Shown: positions 8,559 through 16,971 of the stretch, one piece after another
Layout: each line of letters starts with the position of its first letter
Position numbering within the stretch: position 1 is the stretch's first letter
Assembly (NCBI RefSeq): GCF_001014615.2
Contig: NZ_LBCQ02000001.1
Location: 496,001-560,000 of the forward strand
Direction of reading: 5' to 3'
Source of the DNA: Aquamicrobium sp. LC103
GTDB lineage: Bacteria; Pseudomonadota; Alphaproteobacteria; Rhizobiales; Rhizobiaceae
DNA length: 64,000 nt
Translations under genes and position numbers: made by a program
The notes under the pieces: generated by a model
Databases searched by the model: none
Told to the model about the DNA's origin: nothing
Seen by the model: only the letters and a program-made list of their open reading frames with translations

Positions 8559-9080
8559 TCAGCGTCCGGGGCGCAGGTCTATCGCCAGAAGCTCTTCATC
8601 GAAATATTGGCCGTCGATCAACAGCGCGTCGCGCTCGAGCCCATAGGGCTGGAAGCCGAGCTTGCGGTAGAGCCGCCGCGCCGGTTGGTTGTGCGCCGCG
8701 ACCGTGCACTGGAGGATGACGCCGAGGCCGCGCGCGTGCTCCATCACCGCCTCGACCAGCGCGCGGCCGGAGCCCGACCCGCGCCATTGGGGTACGACAT
8801 AGACGGCGACCATGGTGGCCTTGTGGCGCATCTTGATCCGCTGGTTCGGCACGTAGCCGGCCATGCCGACGAGTTCCCGGCCCGCGAAGGCGCCGAACAT
8901 GGCGCCCGGCGGCGGCGGAGCGACGCGCATCTCGATCTCGTCATCGGAAAGCCGCGCCTCCTCCTCGACGCTCGCGCCGAAGGATTGCGGGCTCTCGGCA
9001 AGTCCGGCCAGCCGCAATCTGCGGCAAGCCTCAACGTCCTGCCTCGTCAGGATCCTGATCGCTGCCGGCGTGCGGTTCAT
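8559..9080 (-). CDS. GNAT family N-acetyltransferase
   Basis: A 173-aa acetyltransferase. The acetyl-CoA motif is VYVVPQWRGSGSGRALVEAV (about residues 92-111), and AHNQPARRLYRKLGFQPYG is the C-terminal NxxAxxLYxKxGF region typical of the RimI-like group. The ATG at 9080 overlaps the TGA of the methyltransferase gene by 4 nt, so the two are translationally coupled. The substrate is unknown. Confidence 0.85.
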   Translation of the reverse strand: MNRTPAAIRILTRQDVEACRRLRLAGLAESPQSFGASVEEEARLSDDEIEMRVAPPPPGAMFGAFAGRELVGMAGYVPNQRIKMRHKATMVAVYVVPQWRGSGSGRALVEAVMEHARGLGVILQCTVAAHNQPARRLYRKLGFQPYGLERDALLIDGQYFDEELLAIDLRPGR

Positions 9081-9898
9081 GGGCCCTTCCTTGTCGCGCC
9101 GATGGAAAAGGACATCGGGATACGCGGCATGCCGGCCGGCAGCACGAACTGGTCCTCTCCCGCCTCGACCAGATCGGGGAAGGCGCGCCAGACGACGATC
9201 TCGTGCTCGTTGAGGAAGTCGATCGACATGCCGGCGGTAATCAGCGCGTTGACGACGTCGCCGATCGGATGGATCCATTCGTAATGAAGGCCGTTCTTCA
9301 CCGGCCGCTCGTCGCCCGTATAGGTCTGAGCGTCGTCCCAGTGAAGCGGCTCGGCCATGGGCGTGCGCCAGCCATATTCCAGTTCCAGCCTGCCGTTGCG
9401 CGCCTCGTACTGGAGCATTTGCGGGTGGCCGTCGAGGAGATAGAGGCGGCCGCCGGGCTTCAGCACGCCGGCCACGGCGCGCGCCCAGGCGCGAATGTCG
9501 TCGAGCCAGTTGATCGCGCCCCAGGTGACGAAGGCCATGTCGTAGGTTTCGCCGAGCGCCCGCGGCGCGTCGTAGATGGAAGCCTCGACGAAGCGTGCCT
9601 TGGTGCCGGCGCGGGCCGCGAAGTCGCGCGCGGCGGCGAGCGCCTTCGACGAGAAGTCGAGCCCGGTGACGCTCGCCGCGCCCAGATGCTTCAGGCTCAG
9701 CGTGTCGAGCCCGATATGGCATTGCAGATGCACGATGTGCTTGCCTGAAACGTCGCCGATTTCGCGTGTTTCAAGCTCGTGCAGCGACGATCCTCCGGCC
9801 AGCACCTTGTCGATGCGGTAGGAGCCGGTCGTGTCGGTGGCGTGCAGTTCGGCCCGGTCGTTCCAATTGGCCAGGTTGGCGGCGGTATAGACGTCCAA
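9077..9898 (-). CDS. Class I SAM-dependent methyltransferase
   Basis: A 273-aa methyltransferase. The SAM-binding region is VHLQCHIGLDTLSLKHLGA, with VTGLDFSSKALAAAR as motif II and VLKPGGRLYLLDGHP as motif IV/V. I prefer the TTG at 9898 (MDVYTAANLANWNDRAEL) because GGGAGGGG precedes it at ideal spacing; the frame extends to a TTG at 9928 without a ribosome site. The substrate is unknown. It is coupled to the GNAT gene downstream. The rplS terminator sits just upstream, so it needs its own promoter or read-through. Confidence 0.8.
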   Translation of the reverse strand: MDVYTAANLANWNDRAELHATDTTGSYRIDKVLAGGSSLHELETREIGDVSGKHIVHLQCHIGLDTLSLKHLGAASVTGLDFSSKALAAARDFAARAGTKARFVEASIYDAPRALGETYDMAFVTWGAINWLDDIRAWARAVAGVLKPGGRLYLLDGHPQMLQYEARNGRLELEYGWRTPMAEPLHWDDAQTYTGDERPVKNGLHYEWIHPIGDVVNALITAGMSIDFLNEHEIVVWRAFPDLVEAGEDQFVLPAGMPRIPMSFSIGATRKGP

Positions 9899-9926
9899 AG
9901 TCCCCTCCCGGACGATAAGCGATGCC

Positions 9927-9957
9927 AAAAATGAAAATGGCGGCCAGCGGCCGCCAT
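9927..9957 (-). terminator. Rho-independent terminator of rplS
   Basis: A perfect 9-bp stem ATGGCGGCC/GGCCGCCAT (9957-9949 with 9945-9937) with a 3-nt loop is followed on the minus strand by TTTTCATTTTTGG. It ends the rimM-trmD-rplS unit. Confidence 0.9.
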
Positions 9958-9987
9958 GATCGAGAAACCTGCCGCAAAGGCCAGGTC

Positions 9988-10494
9988 TTATTCGGCGGTC
10001 GCGGCCTTCTCGGCGGCCTCGGCAGCGGCCTTTTCCGCTGCCAGCGCCTCGGCGGCGGCGATCTTCTCGGCCTCGATGCGAGCCTTCTCGGCGTTGAGCG
10101 CTTCGCGCTCCGCGTCGTTCAGCTTGCGGGCGCGCACGCCGGTGTTCTCGGAAATGCGGGCCGACTTGCCGCGGCGATCGCGCAGATAGTAGAGCTTGGC
10201 GCGACGGACCTTGCCGCGGCGCACGACTTCCACGGCCTCGACCAGCGGCGAGTAGACCGGGAACACGCGCTCCACGCCTTCGCCGTAGGAAATCTTGCGG
10301 ACGGTGAAGTTTTCCTGGAAGCCCGAGCCGGAGCGGGCGATGCAGACGCCTTCATAGGCCTGCACGCGGGTGCGCGAGCCTTCGGTGACGCGGACCTGCA
10401 CGCGAACGGTGTCGCCGGGCTGGAATTCGGGGAGCTTGCGCTTTTCTTCGATCTTCGCGGCCTGCTCGGCCTCGATCTGACGGATGATGTCCAT
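9988..10494 (-). CDS. rplS: 50S ribosomal protein L19
   Basis: A 168-aa L19, against about 115-120 in most bacteria. The core ([91 protein letters not shown]) is complete by about residue 118. The remaining 50 residues form a tail rich in Ala, Glu and Lys, predicted to be helical or disordered. The protein sits at the 30S-50S interface. It is separated from trmD by 189 nt, so it probably also has its own promoter. Confidence 0.97.
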   Translation of the reverse strand: MDIIRQIEAEQAAKIEEKRKLPEFQPGDTVRVQVRVTEGSRTRVQAYEGVCIARSGSGFQENFTVRKISYGEGVERVFPVYSPLVEAVEVVRRGKVRRAKLYYLRDRRGKSARISENTGVRARKLNDAEREALNAEKARIEAEKIAAAEALAAEKAAAEAAEKAATAE

Positions 10495-10683
10495 CGCTAA
10501 CCTCTTCTTGTTCTTCGAACAGCCAGAGCGCTCTACGCTCGCCTCGCAGTAATCTCGACCGCTTGGCTATGTTCTGCCGATAACGAGACCGACAAGACAG
10601 GAGCGAATAGTCAGTAATTGTTGACGGGTCCGGAAGTCATCTCCGGGCTTCGAGCGGCCACATACACCTTAAAAGGCCGTTTG

Positions 10684-11409
10684 TCACGGCCCGGCGCGTC
10701 CTTTTTTTGAAGCCGCAAGAGCCGTGCCGGCCTCCAGCAGGTCCGGGCGGCGCTCCCTGGTCAGCCGCCGCGCCTCCTCGCGCCGCCATTCGGCGACGCG
10801 TGCGTGATTGCCCGAGGTGAGGATTTCGGGAATGCCGCGTCCTTCGAATTCCTGCGGCCTCGTGTAGTGCGGATGCTCGAGCAGCCCGCCCTCGAAGCTT
10901 TCCTCCGCGCCCGAGGCCTCGTTGCCCATCACGCCGGGCAGGAGCCGCACCACCGCGTCGAGCAGCACCAGAGCCGCCGGCTCGCCGCCCGAAAGGATGT
11001 AGTCGCCGATCGAGACCTCCTCCAGCGCGCGCGCCTCGATGACGCGCTGGTCGACGCCTTCGAAACGTCCGCACAGGATCACCGCGCCGGGGCCGTCCGC
11101 AAGCTCGCGGACGCGCGCCTGGGTCAGCGGCCTGCCGCGCGGGCTCATCAGCAGCTTCGGGCGCGCGTCGCCCTGGGGCGCGGCGTGATCGATGGCTTTC
11201 GCCAGGATATCGGCGCGCATGACCATGCCCGCGCCGCCGCCTGCCGGCGTGTCGTCGACGGTGCGGTGGCGGTCGCTGGCGAAATCCCGGATCTGCACTG
11301 CTTCAAGCGACCAGGTGCCCTCCTCCAGCGCGCGGCCGGCGAGCGACATGCCGAGCGCGCCCGGAAACATCTCCGGATAGAGCGTGAGCACGGTCGCGCG
11401 AAAGGTCAT
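10684..11409 (-). CDS. trmD: tRNA (guanine37-N1)-methyltransferase
   Basis: A 241-aa TrmD that makes m1G37 in tRNAs and prevents frameshifting. Family segments are [24 protein letters not shown], the D(P)[13 protein letters not shown] loop, [45 protein letters not shown] (the trefoil-knot SAM site) and the C-terminal [26 protein letters not shown]. Its ATG overlaps the rimM stop by 4 nt. Confidence 0.97.
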   Translation of the reverse strand: MTFRATVLTLYPEMFPGALGMSLAGRALEEGTWSLEAVQIRDFASDRHRTVDDTPAGGGAGMVMRADILAKAIDHAAPQGDARPKLLMSPRGRPLTQARVRELADGPGAVILCGRFEGVDQRVIEARALEEVSIGDYILSGGEPAALVLLDAVVRLLPGVMGNEASGAEESFEGGLLEHPHYTRPQEFEGRGIPEILTSGNHARVAEWRREEARRLTRERRPDLLEAGTALAASKKGRAGP

Positions 11410-12005
11410 CGATTGCCTCCGGCCGATTTCGAGCCACGTGGCCGACCCTTCGGCTGCCGCAGGGGCCGATCCTCGGCATCCTCCTCATCGTTCCCGATCA
11501 GCCCGGCAGCGGCGCTGTCGAGCTGGACGAAGCCTTCGGTCACCGAAACCGTCGGAATGGCGGCGAGCGTGAACGGCACCATCACCGCGCGGCCGCCGGC
11601 GAGCTTGACCTCGACGATGTCGCCGCCGCCGAAATTCTGGATCGACGCCACCTTGCCGATCGCCTCGCCGGTCTCGTCCTTGACGGACAGGCCGACGAGG
11701 TCGGCATGGTAGAATTCGTCCTCATCGAGATCGTCGGGCAGCATCGAGCGATCGACATAGAGCGCGGTGCCGGTCACGGCCTCGGCCGCGCTGCGGTCGG
11801 TGATCTCCTTGAATCTCGCCACCACCACCTCCTTGGCCGGGCGCAGATCGAGAAGGGTGAAGCGGCGCCCGTCCTCGGCATGGAGCGGACCGTAGTCGCC
11901 CAGCGCGAGCGGGTCGCCGGTGAAGGTCTTCACCCGTACTTCACCCTTTATGCCGTGCGGCGCGCCGATCACGGCCATCTGGATGGGGTTCTTAGGTTTC
12001 GCCAT
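11406..12005 (-). CDS. rimM: Ribosome maturation factor RimM
   Basis: A 199-aa RimM, a 30S assembly factor that binds S19. The N-terminal beta-barrel ([21 protein letters not shown]) and PRC-barrel ([50 protein letters not shown]) are complete. A charged C-terminal tail ([20 protein letters not shown]) is extra. RimM normally follows rpsP in the same operon. Here rpsP lies about 43 kb away on the other strand and xerC starts divergently 121 nt upstream. Confidence 0.95.
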   Translation of the reverse strand: MAKPKNPIQMAVIGAPHGIKGEVRVKTFTGDPLALGDYGPLHAEDGRRFTLLDLRPAKEVVVARFKEITDRSAAEAVTGTALYVDRSMLPDDLDEDEFYHADLVGLSVKDETGEAIGKVASIQNFGGGDIVEVKLAGGRAVMVPFTLAAIPTVSVTEGFVQLDSAAAGLIGNDEEDAEDRPLRQPKGRPRGSKSAGGNR

Positions 12006-12125
12006 GGATCGCGGCTCCTTCCGGCATGTCTGTAGCCGCGAGAGAGTGGCTTTTCAATCGCGCTCTCTTCACCTGCCGCTAACGCCTCGGGCGCAAGATG
12101 CGGGGAACACGAAGGTTTCGCACTC

Positions 12126-13064
12126 ATGGAAGAATTCCTCATCTCCGCCAGGCCCGATCTGCAGGAGGCGCGCGCCGAATGGCTGAAGACGCTTGCCAAC
12201 GAGCGCCGGCTGGCGATGCTGACGGTGGATGCCTACGAACGCGACACGCGCCAGTTCCTGCAGTTCCTTACCGGCCATTGCGGCGGCCCGCCCGGCCTCT
12301 CCGATATTGCAGAACTGAAGCCGGTCGACCTGCGCGCGTTCCTCGCCCATCGCCGCAATGGCGGGGCGGGTGCCCGTTCGCTGGGGCGCGGGCTTTCCGG
12401 AATACGCTCCCTTCTGCGCTTTCTCGAGCGCCGGGGCATGGCGAATGCGGCGGGTGCCGTCGCGATGCGCGCGCCGAAGCAGCCCAAATCGCTGCCCAAG
12501 CCGCTGACGGCGCAGGACGCCAAGCGGGTGGTGGCCGCGCGCGAGCAATTGGCCGAGGAGCCCTGGATCGCGGCGCGCAACGCGGCGGTGCTGACGCTTC
12601 TCTACGGCTCGGGCCTGCGCATTTCGGAGGCGCTGGGCTTGACCGGGGCCGATCTCGCGCAGCCGTCGGACACGGTTCTGCGCATCGTCGGCAAGGGCGG
12701 CAAGACGCGGCTGGTGCCGATCCTGCCGGTGGCGCTGCAGGCAGTGGCGGAATATCGCCGCCTCTGCCCCTACCATCTTTCGCCGGAAGCTCCGCTCTTC
12801 CGCGGCGCGCGCGGCGGACCGCTCGCTCCGGCGATCATCCAGCGCGAGATGCAGAAGATGCGCAGCGCTCTCAACCTGCCGGACACGGCGACGCCGCACG
12901 CGCTTCGTCACTCCTTCGCGACGCATCTACTGGCGCGCGGCGGCGATCTGCGCACCATCCAGGAACTGCTCGGCCATGCGAGCCTTTCCACCACGCAGGT
13001 CTATACCGGCGTCGACACCAGCCGCCTGCTCGAAATTTACGACGCCGCGCATCCGCGCGCCTGA
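12126..13064 (+). CDS. xerC: Tyrosine recombinase XerC
   Basis: A 312-aa tyrosine recombinase. It has an N-terminal SAM-like core-binding domain (ERRLAMLTVDAYERDTRQFLQFL) and a catalytic domain. That domain carries the Arg in GSGLRISEALGL, Lys in VGKGGKTRLVP, the HALRHSFATHLLARGGDLRTIQELLGHASLSTTQVYTGV block with His-x-x-Arg and His, and the Tyr nucleophile in QVYTGV. With XerD it resolves chromosome dimers at dif. Its context is housekeeping with no phage or integron genes, so it is the cellular recombinase and not an integrase. XerC rather than XerD is judged from overall resemblance. Confidence 0.88.
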   Translation: MEEFLISARPDLQEARAEWLKTLANERRLAMLTVDAYERDTRQFLQFLTGHCGGPPGLSDIAELKPVDLRAFLAHRRNGGAGARSLGRGLSGIRSLLRFLERRGMANAAGAVAMRAPKQPKSLPKPLTAQDAKRVVAAREQLAEEPWIAARNAAVLTLLYGSGLRISEALGLTGADLAQPSDTVLRIVGKGGKTRLVPILPVALQAVAEYRRLCPYHLSPEAPLFRGARGGPLAPAIIQREMQKMRSALNLPDTATPHALRHSFATHLLARGGDLRTIQELLGHASLSTTQVYTGVDTSRLLEIYDAAHPRA

Positions 13065-13126
13065 CCGCGTCAATTTTCGGGTCCTGCTTAACGGTTTCGC
13101 CGCTTTTGCGGAGCTAGATAGCCGGC

Positions 13127-14197
13127 ATGAAACAAGCCCGTTCCATCGCCGACCGCGCCGCCGATCTGACGCTTCGTCTCATCGCCGCCTTCAACCTGCT
13201 TTTCCTCGCGTGTTTCCTGATGGTGACGATGCTCGCCGTGTCGAAGGCGCGCGCCGAGGAGACGATCGCCTGCGCCGGCACGGATCTCTTCACGAAAATG
13301 GAGCGGGACGACCCCGAAAAGCTCGCTGGTATCCGCGCCGAGGCCGCGAAGACCGAGAATGGCGAGGCGGTCCTTTGGAAGGTCGAGAAGGAGGGCAGGG
13401 CTCCCTCCTACCTATTCGGCACCATGCACATGTCCGATCCGCGGGTCGTGAGCCTGGGCGCCCGGGCACAAGAGGCGTTCGACACTTCCTCGACCGTCGT
13501 CATCGAAACGACCGACGCGCTCGACCAGGCGAGGATGATGGCGGCTCTGGCGCGCCAGCCGGAGTTGATGATGTTCACCGACGGAACGACGCTCTCGTCG
13601 CTGATACCCGAGGAAGACCGCGATGTTTTCGCGGCGGCGCTGAAGGAGCGCGGCATCCCGCCGGCGAGCATCGAGAGGATGAAGCCGTGGATGCTGTCGG
13701 CGATGCTGGCGCTGCCGGCCTGCGAGATGAAGCGCAAGACCGCGGGCGCGCCGGTCCTCGACGCGAAACTCGCGGCCGACGCGCAGCTTGCCGGAAAGTC
13801 GCTGGCGGGGCTGGAGACGGCCGCCGACCAGCTCGGCGCCATGGCGTCGCTGCCGATGGAGTTCCACGTCCGCGGGCTCGTCGACACGCTCAAGCTCGGC
13901 GACGAGATCGAGGACGTGATGGAGACGATGGTCGTGCTCTACACGAAGGGCGAGACCGGGATGTTCTGGCCGTTCTTCCGCGCGGCGCTGCCGGGCGCCG
14001 ACGACGAGGCCGCCGGCTATGCCGCCTTCGAGGAAACGATGGTGACGGCGCGCAACCGGACGATGGCGGAGCGGGCCGCCCCGATCATCGACGAGGGCGG
14101 CGCCTTCGTCGCGGTCGGGGCGCTGCATCTGCCCGGCCGGGAGGGTCTCGTGGCGCTGTTGCGCGCGAAGGGTTACAGCGTCACCGCCGCGGAATAG
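13127..14197 (+). CDS. TraB/GumN family protein, membrane-anchored
   Basis: A 356-aa protein. An N-terminal hydrophobic segment (residues about 17-38) anchors or exports it. The TraB/GumN domain follows, with two GxxH motifs: SYLFGTMHMSDPR near residue 95 and GAFVAVGALHLPGREGLVALLRAKGY near the C-terminus. A conserved ETTD Glu follows the first. Eukaryotic and bacterial relatives are proposed metalloproteases. GumN was named from a xanthan gene cluster, but no exopolysaccharide genes are here. It follows xerC by 62 nt. Confidence 0.85.
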   Translation: MKQARSIADRAADLTLRLIAAFNLLFLACFLMVTMLAVSKARAEETIACAGTDLFTKMERDDPEKLAGIRAEAAKTENGEAVLWKVEKEGRAPSYLFGTMHMSDPRVVSLGARAQEAFDTSSTVVIETTDALDQARMMAALARQPELMMFTDGTTLSSLIPEEDRDVFAAALKERGIPPASIERMKPWMLSAMLALPACEMKRKTAGAPVLDAKLAADAQLAGKSLAGLETAADQLGAMASLPMEFHVRGLVDTLKLGDEIEDVMETMVVLYTKGETGMFWPFFRAALPGADDEAAGYAAFEETMVTARNRTMAERAAPIIDEGGAFVAVGALHLPGREGLVALLRAKGYSVTAAE

Positions 14198-14306
14198 CGG
14201 CTTTCCACCACGGCCGAGGTTTCGCCGCCCACAACAAAGCGTGATTTGGTGGGTCGGCAATCGACTGTTAACCTTCCCTTGCGTCACGCAGCGAAGGAGA
14301 CAGACG

Positions 14307-14474
14307 ATGAAGACAGTTCTCGTACTTGCCGCCGCTTTAGGTCTTTCGGTTTCGGCAGCTTCGGCCGCATGCTCGGGCCACAAGAACACCACCGCCTCGA
14401 CCGATCAGACCACCGTCGCCAGCATTTCCGGCGACGCGTCCAGCGACGGTCAGGTCAAGAAGGAAAAGAACTAA
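14307..14474 (+). CDS. Small secreted peptide (55 aa)
   Basis: ATG 14307 is preceded by AAGGAG at 14294-14299. The protein starts MKTVLVLAAALGLSVSAASA (signal peptide, cleavage about residue 21). It continues as a short Ser/Thr/Asp-rich mature chain with one Cys and a basic KKEKN end. It has its own terminator immediately downstream. The family is not recognised. A Cys right after the signal could be a lipidation site, but the lipobox is weak. Confidence 0.6.
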   Translation: MKTVLVLAAALGLSVSAASAACSGHKNTTASTDQTTVASISGDASSDGQVKKEKN

Positions 14475-14498
14475 GCTTCGGCCTTGATGCCGTAACGC

Positions 14499-14533
14499 AC
14501 CCGGCGCCGCGAGCACGCGGCGGCGGGTTCTTT
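14499..14533 (+). terminator. Rho-independent terminator after the 55-aa peptide gene
   Basis: A 13-bp stem with one mismatch (14499-14511 with 14516-14528), a 4-nt loop AGCA, then TTCTTT. It begins 24 nt past the stop at 14474. Confidence 0.85.
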
Positions 14534-14629
14534 GCATGCGGCGGCCGCCTTTAGCGATTGCCGGCAATTCTTCCATGAAACGAAGCGTCCTCGCACGGAG
14601 GGGGGATGTTCCCGGCCTCCGTGAACGCG

Positions 14630-15664
14630 TCAGGCGGCGCGCTTCTTCGGCTGGATCAAACCCTTGGCGACGAGGAGTTCGGCGATCTGCACGGCGTTGA
14701 GCGCCGCGCCCTTGCGCAGATTGTCGGAAACCACCCACATGTTGAGGCCGTTCTCGATGGTCTGGTCGTCGCGGATGCGCGAGATGTAGGTCGCGTCCTC
14801 GCCCGCCGAATCGAGCGGAGTGACATAGCCGCCGTCCTCACGCTTGTCGACGACGAGGCAGCCCGGCGCGTCACGCAGGATGTCGCGCGCCTCGTCGGCG
14901 GTGATCGGGTTCTCGAACTCGATGTTGACGGCCTCGGAATGACCGATGAACACGGGCACGCGCACGGCGGTGCAGGTGACCTTGATCTTCGGGTCGAGCA
15001 TCTTCTTGGTCTCGGCCATCACCTTCCACTCTTCCTTGGTGGAGCCGTCCTCCATGAAGACGTCGATGTGGGGGATGACGTTGAAGGCGATGCGCTTGGT
15101 GAACTTCTTGGCCTCGACGGGGTCGGCGACGAAGACGGCGCGCGTCTGGGTGAAGAGCTCGTCCATGCCCTCCTTGCCGGCGCCGGAGACCGACTGGTAG
15201 GTCGCGACCACGACGCGCCTGATCGTCGCCTTGTCGTGCAGCGGCTTGAGCGCGACGACGAGCTGCGCGGTCGAGCAGTTCGGGTTGGCGATGATGTTCT
15301 TCTTCGTGAAGCCGGCGATGGCGTCGGCGTTTACCTCGGGCACGATCAGCGGCACCTCGGCGTCGTAACGCCAGGCCGAGGAATTGTCGATGACGACGCA
15401 GCCCTGCTTGCCGATCTTCGGCGACCATTCCTTCGAAACATTGCCGCCGGCCGACATCAGGCAGATATCGGTGTCGGAGAAATCATAGGTGTCGAGCGTC
15501 TTCACCTTCAGCGTGCGGTCGCCGTAGGAAACCTCGGTTCCCTGGCTGCGGCGCGAGGCGAGCGCCACGATCTCGTCGGCCGGAAAGCCGCGCTCTTCGA
15601 GAATGTTGAGCATTTCGCGCCCGACATTGCCCGTGGCGCCGGCAACTGCAATCTTGAAACCCAT
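14630..15664 (-). CDS. asd: Aspartate-semialdehyde dehydrogenase
   Basis: A 344-aa Asd that reduces aspartyl phosphate with NADPH on the way to lysine, threonine, methionine and diaminopimelate. The NADP loop is IAVAGATGNVGREML at residues 4-18. The catalytic Cys is in IANPNCSTAQLVVALKPLH (about residue 131). SVSGAGKEGMDEL and HSEAVNIEFENPITADEARDIL are family segments. Its length is normal. It is convergent with the 55-aa peptide gene and ends the minus-strand transcription here. Confidence 0.96.
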   Translation of the reverse strand: MGFKIAVAGATGNVGREMLNILEERGFPADEIVALASRRSQGTEVSYGDRTLKVKTLDTYDFSDTDICLMSAGGNVSKEWSPKIGKQGCVVIDNSSAWRYDAEVPLIVPEVNADAIAGFTKKNIIANPNCSTAQLVVALKPLHDKATIRRVVVATYQSVSGAGKEGMDELFTQTRAVFVADPVEAKKFTKRIAFNVIPHIDVFMEDGSTKEEWKVMAETKKMLDPKIKVTCTAVRVPVFIGHSEAVNIEFENPITADEARDILRDAPGCLVVDKREDGGYVTPLDSAGEDATYISRIRDDQTIENGLNMWVVSDNLRKGAALNAVQIAELLVAKGLIQPKKRAA

Positions 15665-16042
15665 TCCGGTAACTCCTCAATCTCTCCGCTCGTTTCGCTT
15701 GGAGAAAACCCGCTGGCCGCTTTGCGGGTCTCGCCCCCGGGCCGGACCCGGGGAGAGGGCGAGCAGGCCAAGGGAAGTCAGACCGTTTTGGTCGTCGTTT
15801 TGGCCGTGGTTTTGGTCAGCGAGACGCGCGCGCGACCGCGCCCGGAGATCATCCGGTCGGATATGTCGAACGCCTGGATAGCCTTCAGCGGGCCGTGCAT
15901 CTCGATTGTCCCAATTCGCGCTTGGCCTTTTACGCGCTTCCGCACAGGAGTCAATCTGACGCGGCGGCGCGTTCATCTCGAAGTGATTTGACCTCGCGCC
16001 CGAGCACCATAGTTTTCAATGAGGGCAGGGAAGGAGGATCGA
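15665..16042. other. Intergenic stretch between asd and the DUF6152 gene, with a palindromic element
   Basis: This gap of about 380 nt holds a GC-rich inverted repeat at 15731-15764, where CTCGCCC pairs with GGGCGAG and inner CCCGGG arms also pair. It resembles the short palindromic repeats common between rhizobial genes. A possible 40-aa minus-strand ORF lies at 15778-15900. No promoter was convincingly seen, but AAGGAGG precedes the DUF6152 start. Confidence 0.5.
15778..15900 (-). CDS. Possible small basic ORF (40 aa)
   Basis: ATG 15900 to TGA 15778 reads MHGPLKAIQAFDISDRMISG, then RGRARVSLTKTTAKTTTKTV. GGGA stands 9-12 nt upstream of the ATG. The Thr/Lys-rich tail is unusual and could be chance. 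It lies upstream of asd on the same strand, 113 nt before it. Coding status is uncertain and needs conservation evidence. Confidence 0.25.
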   Translation of the reverse strand: MHGPLKAIQAFDISDRMISGRGRARVSLTKTTAKTTTKTV

Positions 16043-16438
16043 ATGAACATTTCGCCCACGGCGGGCAGGTTGATCGGAACGGCGCTGGCGGCCGGCCTCG
16101 CGCTCGCTTCCACGGCTGCGGCGCTGGCGCATCACGGCTGGGCCTGGACCGAGGAAGGCTTCTTCGAGCTGACCGGCACGATCACCGCCATCTATTACGG
16201 CAATCCGCATCCGGCCCTCGACGTCGACGCTGAGGGCGAGAGCTGGCGGGTCGATCTCGCCACGCCGCGGGCGACCGCGAATGCGGGCTTCATGGAAGAC
16301 ACGGCAAAGGTCGGCGACGAGGTGACGGCCATCGGAAACCGCTCGCGCGACCAGTCTGAACGCGTGATGAAGGCCGTGCGCATCATCGTCAACGGCGAAA
16401 CCTACGACGTCTATCCGAACCGGGTGCCGACAAACTGA
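16043..16438 (+). CDS. DUF6152 family secreted protein
   Basis: A 131-aa protein. A signal peptide (residues 1 to about 30, ending AAALA) precedes HHGWAWTEEGFFELTGTITAIYYGNPHP, and a compact domain follows that closes with VNGETYDVYPNRVP. This pattern matches my recollection of the DUF6152 family. The two His after the signal could bind metal, which is speculation. The ATG at 16043 has AAGGAGG upstream (16031-16037). Its TGA overlaps the next frame by 3 nt, as in coupled gene pairs. Confidence 0.7.
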   Translation: MNISPTAGRLIGTALAAGLALASTAAALAHHGWAWTEEGFFELTGTITAIYYGNPHPALDVDAEGESWRVDLATPRATANAGFMEDTAKVGDEVTAIGNRSRDQSERVMKAVRIIVNGETYDVYPNRVPTN

Positions 16439-16914
16439 CCGAAAGCATTCTCGACATTCTGGCGGGGATCGAGCGCCTTCCGCTGGTCGGCGCTCTGAAG
16501 GTCTCCTTCTACGTTTATCCGCTGGTCAACGCGCTGCACATCCTCTCGATCGGCGCGCTCGTCACATCGGCGATCGTGATGGACATGCGCATCCTCGGGC
16601 TCGCTGGATTCGTCGAGCGCCAGCCGCTCATCAGGCTGATGCGCGAGATCGCGATTGCCGCCTTCTCCCTGGCGGTGCTGACCGGGATCGCGCTGTTCTC
16701 GATCCGCGCCCAGCAATACGCGACCAATCCGGCCTTCCAGGTAAAGATGATGCTGATCGTCGTCGCCGGGCTGAACTTCTGGGCCTTCAGCCATCTCACG
16801 GGCAAGACGGGTGAGCACGAAGCCTACAGCCCGGCCGCCCGACTCCTCGCCGGTCTTTCCGTTTTCATCTGGGTCGGCGTGCTGGTCGCCGGCCGCTTCA
16901 TCGGGTTTATCTGA
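16435..16914 (+). CDS. DUF6644-like membrane protein with a non-AUG start
   Basis: The frame reads TESILDILAGIERLPLVGAL, then KVSFYVYPLVNALHILSIGALVTSAIVMDMR and three more membrane helices, ending at TGA 16914 (about 159 aa). The first coding-like residues lie far upstream of the first ATG/GTG (16576/16579), which would delete helix 1. No ATG, GTG or TTG exists in frame before that. A CTG at 16435 overlaps the TGA of the DUF6152 gene and is my best start guess, by coupled reinitiation. A sequencing error is an alternative. Function is unknown; the pair looks like an operon. Confidence 0.6.
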   Translation: MTESILDILAGIERLPLVGALKVSFYVYPLVNALHILSIGALVTSAIVMDMRILGLAGFVERQPLIRLMREIAIAAFSLAVLTGIALFSIRAQQYATNPAFQVKMMLIVVAGLNFWAFSHLTGKTGEHEAYSPAARLLAGLSVFIWVGVLVAGRFIGFI

Positions 16915-16930
16915 GCGCTCGCCCGCGGCG

Positions 16931-16948
16931 GCGTCATTCGCGTGTCAT
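16931..16948 (+). promoter_or_regulatory. Pho-box-like direct repeat upstream of the plcP-btaAB operon
   Basis: GCGTCAT at 16931-16937 and GTGTCAT at 16942-16948 are separated by 4 nt, an 11-nt period. The rhizobial PhoB site is two CTGTCAT-type 7-mers with a 4-nt gap; the matches are 5/7 and 6/7. The box ends 23 nt before the ATG at 16972. That is close, so the mRNA leader would be very short. Confidence 0.55.
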
Positions 16949-16971
16949 GCAAACTTGCTCAAAGGCGCGGC

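Noticed and set aside
12126-13064. Tyrosine recombinase as the integrase of a genomic island.
   Set aside because: The protein is of normal XerC length and type, its neighbours are housekeeping genes, and there are no attachment repeats, tRNA gene or cargo genes.
15677-15976. A 99-codon minus-strand frame upstream of asd.
   Set aside because: Its translation is an irregular Arg/Asp/Pro-rich chain without a ribosome site. The shorter 40-aa frame at 15778-15900 is slightly more plausible and is reported only as tentative.
16942-16971. GTG at 16942 as the start of the PlcP-like gene.
   Set aside because: It lies within the Pho-box repeat and has no ribosome site, while ATG 16972 has AAAGG at proper distance and begins a family-like N-terminus.
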